NCBI GenBank assembly: GCA_902470095.1
Contig: CABRFG010000001.1
Coordinates: forward strand, 31,258-95,257
Source: an uncultured Collinsella sp.
GTDB lineage: Bacteria; Actinomycetota; Coriobacteriia; Coriobacteriales; Coriobacteriaceae
Direction of reading: 5' to 3'
DNA length: 64,000 nt
Each line of letters begins with the position of its first letter. Positions within the stretch are counted from its first letter, which is position 1. Both the position numbers and the translations under genes were made by a program. The notes beneath the pieces are model-generated. The model did no database searches, was not told where the DNA came from, and saw only the letters and a program-made list of their open reading frames with translations. Of the stretch, positions 63,935-64,000 are shown piece by piece.

Positions 63935-64000
63935 GACGACGGCAGCCAAACCGTCATGGTTTTACAATGCAGCGGGGCCCGGAGCGCAGCAACATCGCGC

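Overview
The window is a GC-rich bacterial chromosome segment with short intergenic gaps, strong AAGGAG-type ribosome binding sites and many intergenic palindromic repeats. Gene content (prfC, a trmO/trmL/rsmJ/rlmA set of RNA-modification genes, a CD1871A-type CXXC mini-protein, an LAxTG-anchored surface protein, a GyrA/GyrB-like pair) fits an anaerobic gut actinobacterium of the class Coriobacteriia, most likely Collinsella or a close relative. That placement is inference from gene style; no 16S rRNA gene or other diagnostic locus is present.

Layout. 0-3 kb: flavin oxidoreductase, a strongly folded intergenic element, an ArsC/Spx-like protein without its usual cysteine, a CobW-type GTPase and TrmL. 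3.1-6.8 kb: an AT-richer accessory block with an unknown protein, a DUF4230 protein, an FxLYD lipoprotein and a serine resolvase. 7-11.8 kb: two paralogous AAA-type ATPases flanking a UvrA-like ABC protein, each ATPase preceded by its own 10-bp-phased repeat array. 11.8-25 kb: a frameshifted TetM/EF-G-like GTPase gene, then housekeeping genes (GNAT, RsmJ, RlmA, MATE, LysR/EamA pair, Ung, SDR, a VUT transporter behind a candidate preQ1 riboswitch, PrfC). 25-31 kb: a GntR-ABC operon, EamA transporter, ClC channel, LOG-family protein and K+ channel. 31.5-38 kb: two related hybrid sensor kinase loci pointing at each other; one is a single fused gene broken by a frameshift, the other is split into lipoprotein plus kinase. 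38-47 kb: PatB-type aminotransferase, TrmO, an HTH-zinc ribbon-TipAS regulator, glutaredoxin, a repeat-rich gap, an orphan RHH antitoxin, a Dus enzyme and a large MacB-like ABC fusion. 47-52.4 kb: a redox operon (CD1871A mini-protein, membrane 4Fe-4S protein, TlpA lipoprotein) divergent from a two-component system, then a LuxR regulator. 52.5-57 kb: a 1455-residue LAxTG surface protein. 57-59.5 kb: an XRE/membrane-protein pair and a third ATPase (DUF234 type) with inverted-repeat operators. 59.5-64 kb: a type IIA topoisomerase operon behind a perfect LexA-like box.

The least explained signals are: the folded element at 625-795; the association of three P-loop ATPase genes with three unrelated repeat arrays at their 5' ends, which suggests ATPase/operator modules that recognise their own repeats; the AT-rich three-gene membrane module; the probable SOS control of a second type IIA topoisomerase; and at least five families of palindromic intergenic repeats. 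No rRNA, tRNA or CRISPR array was seen.
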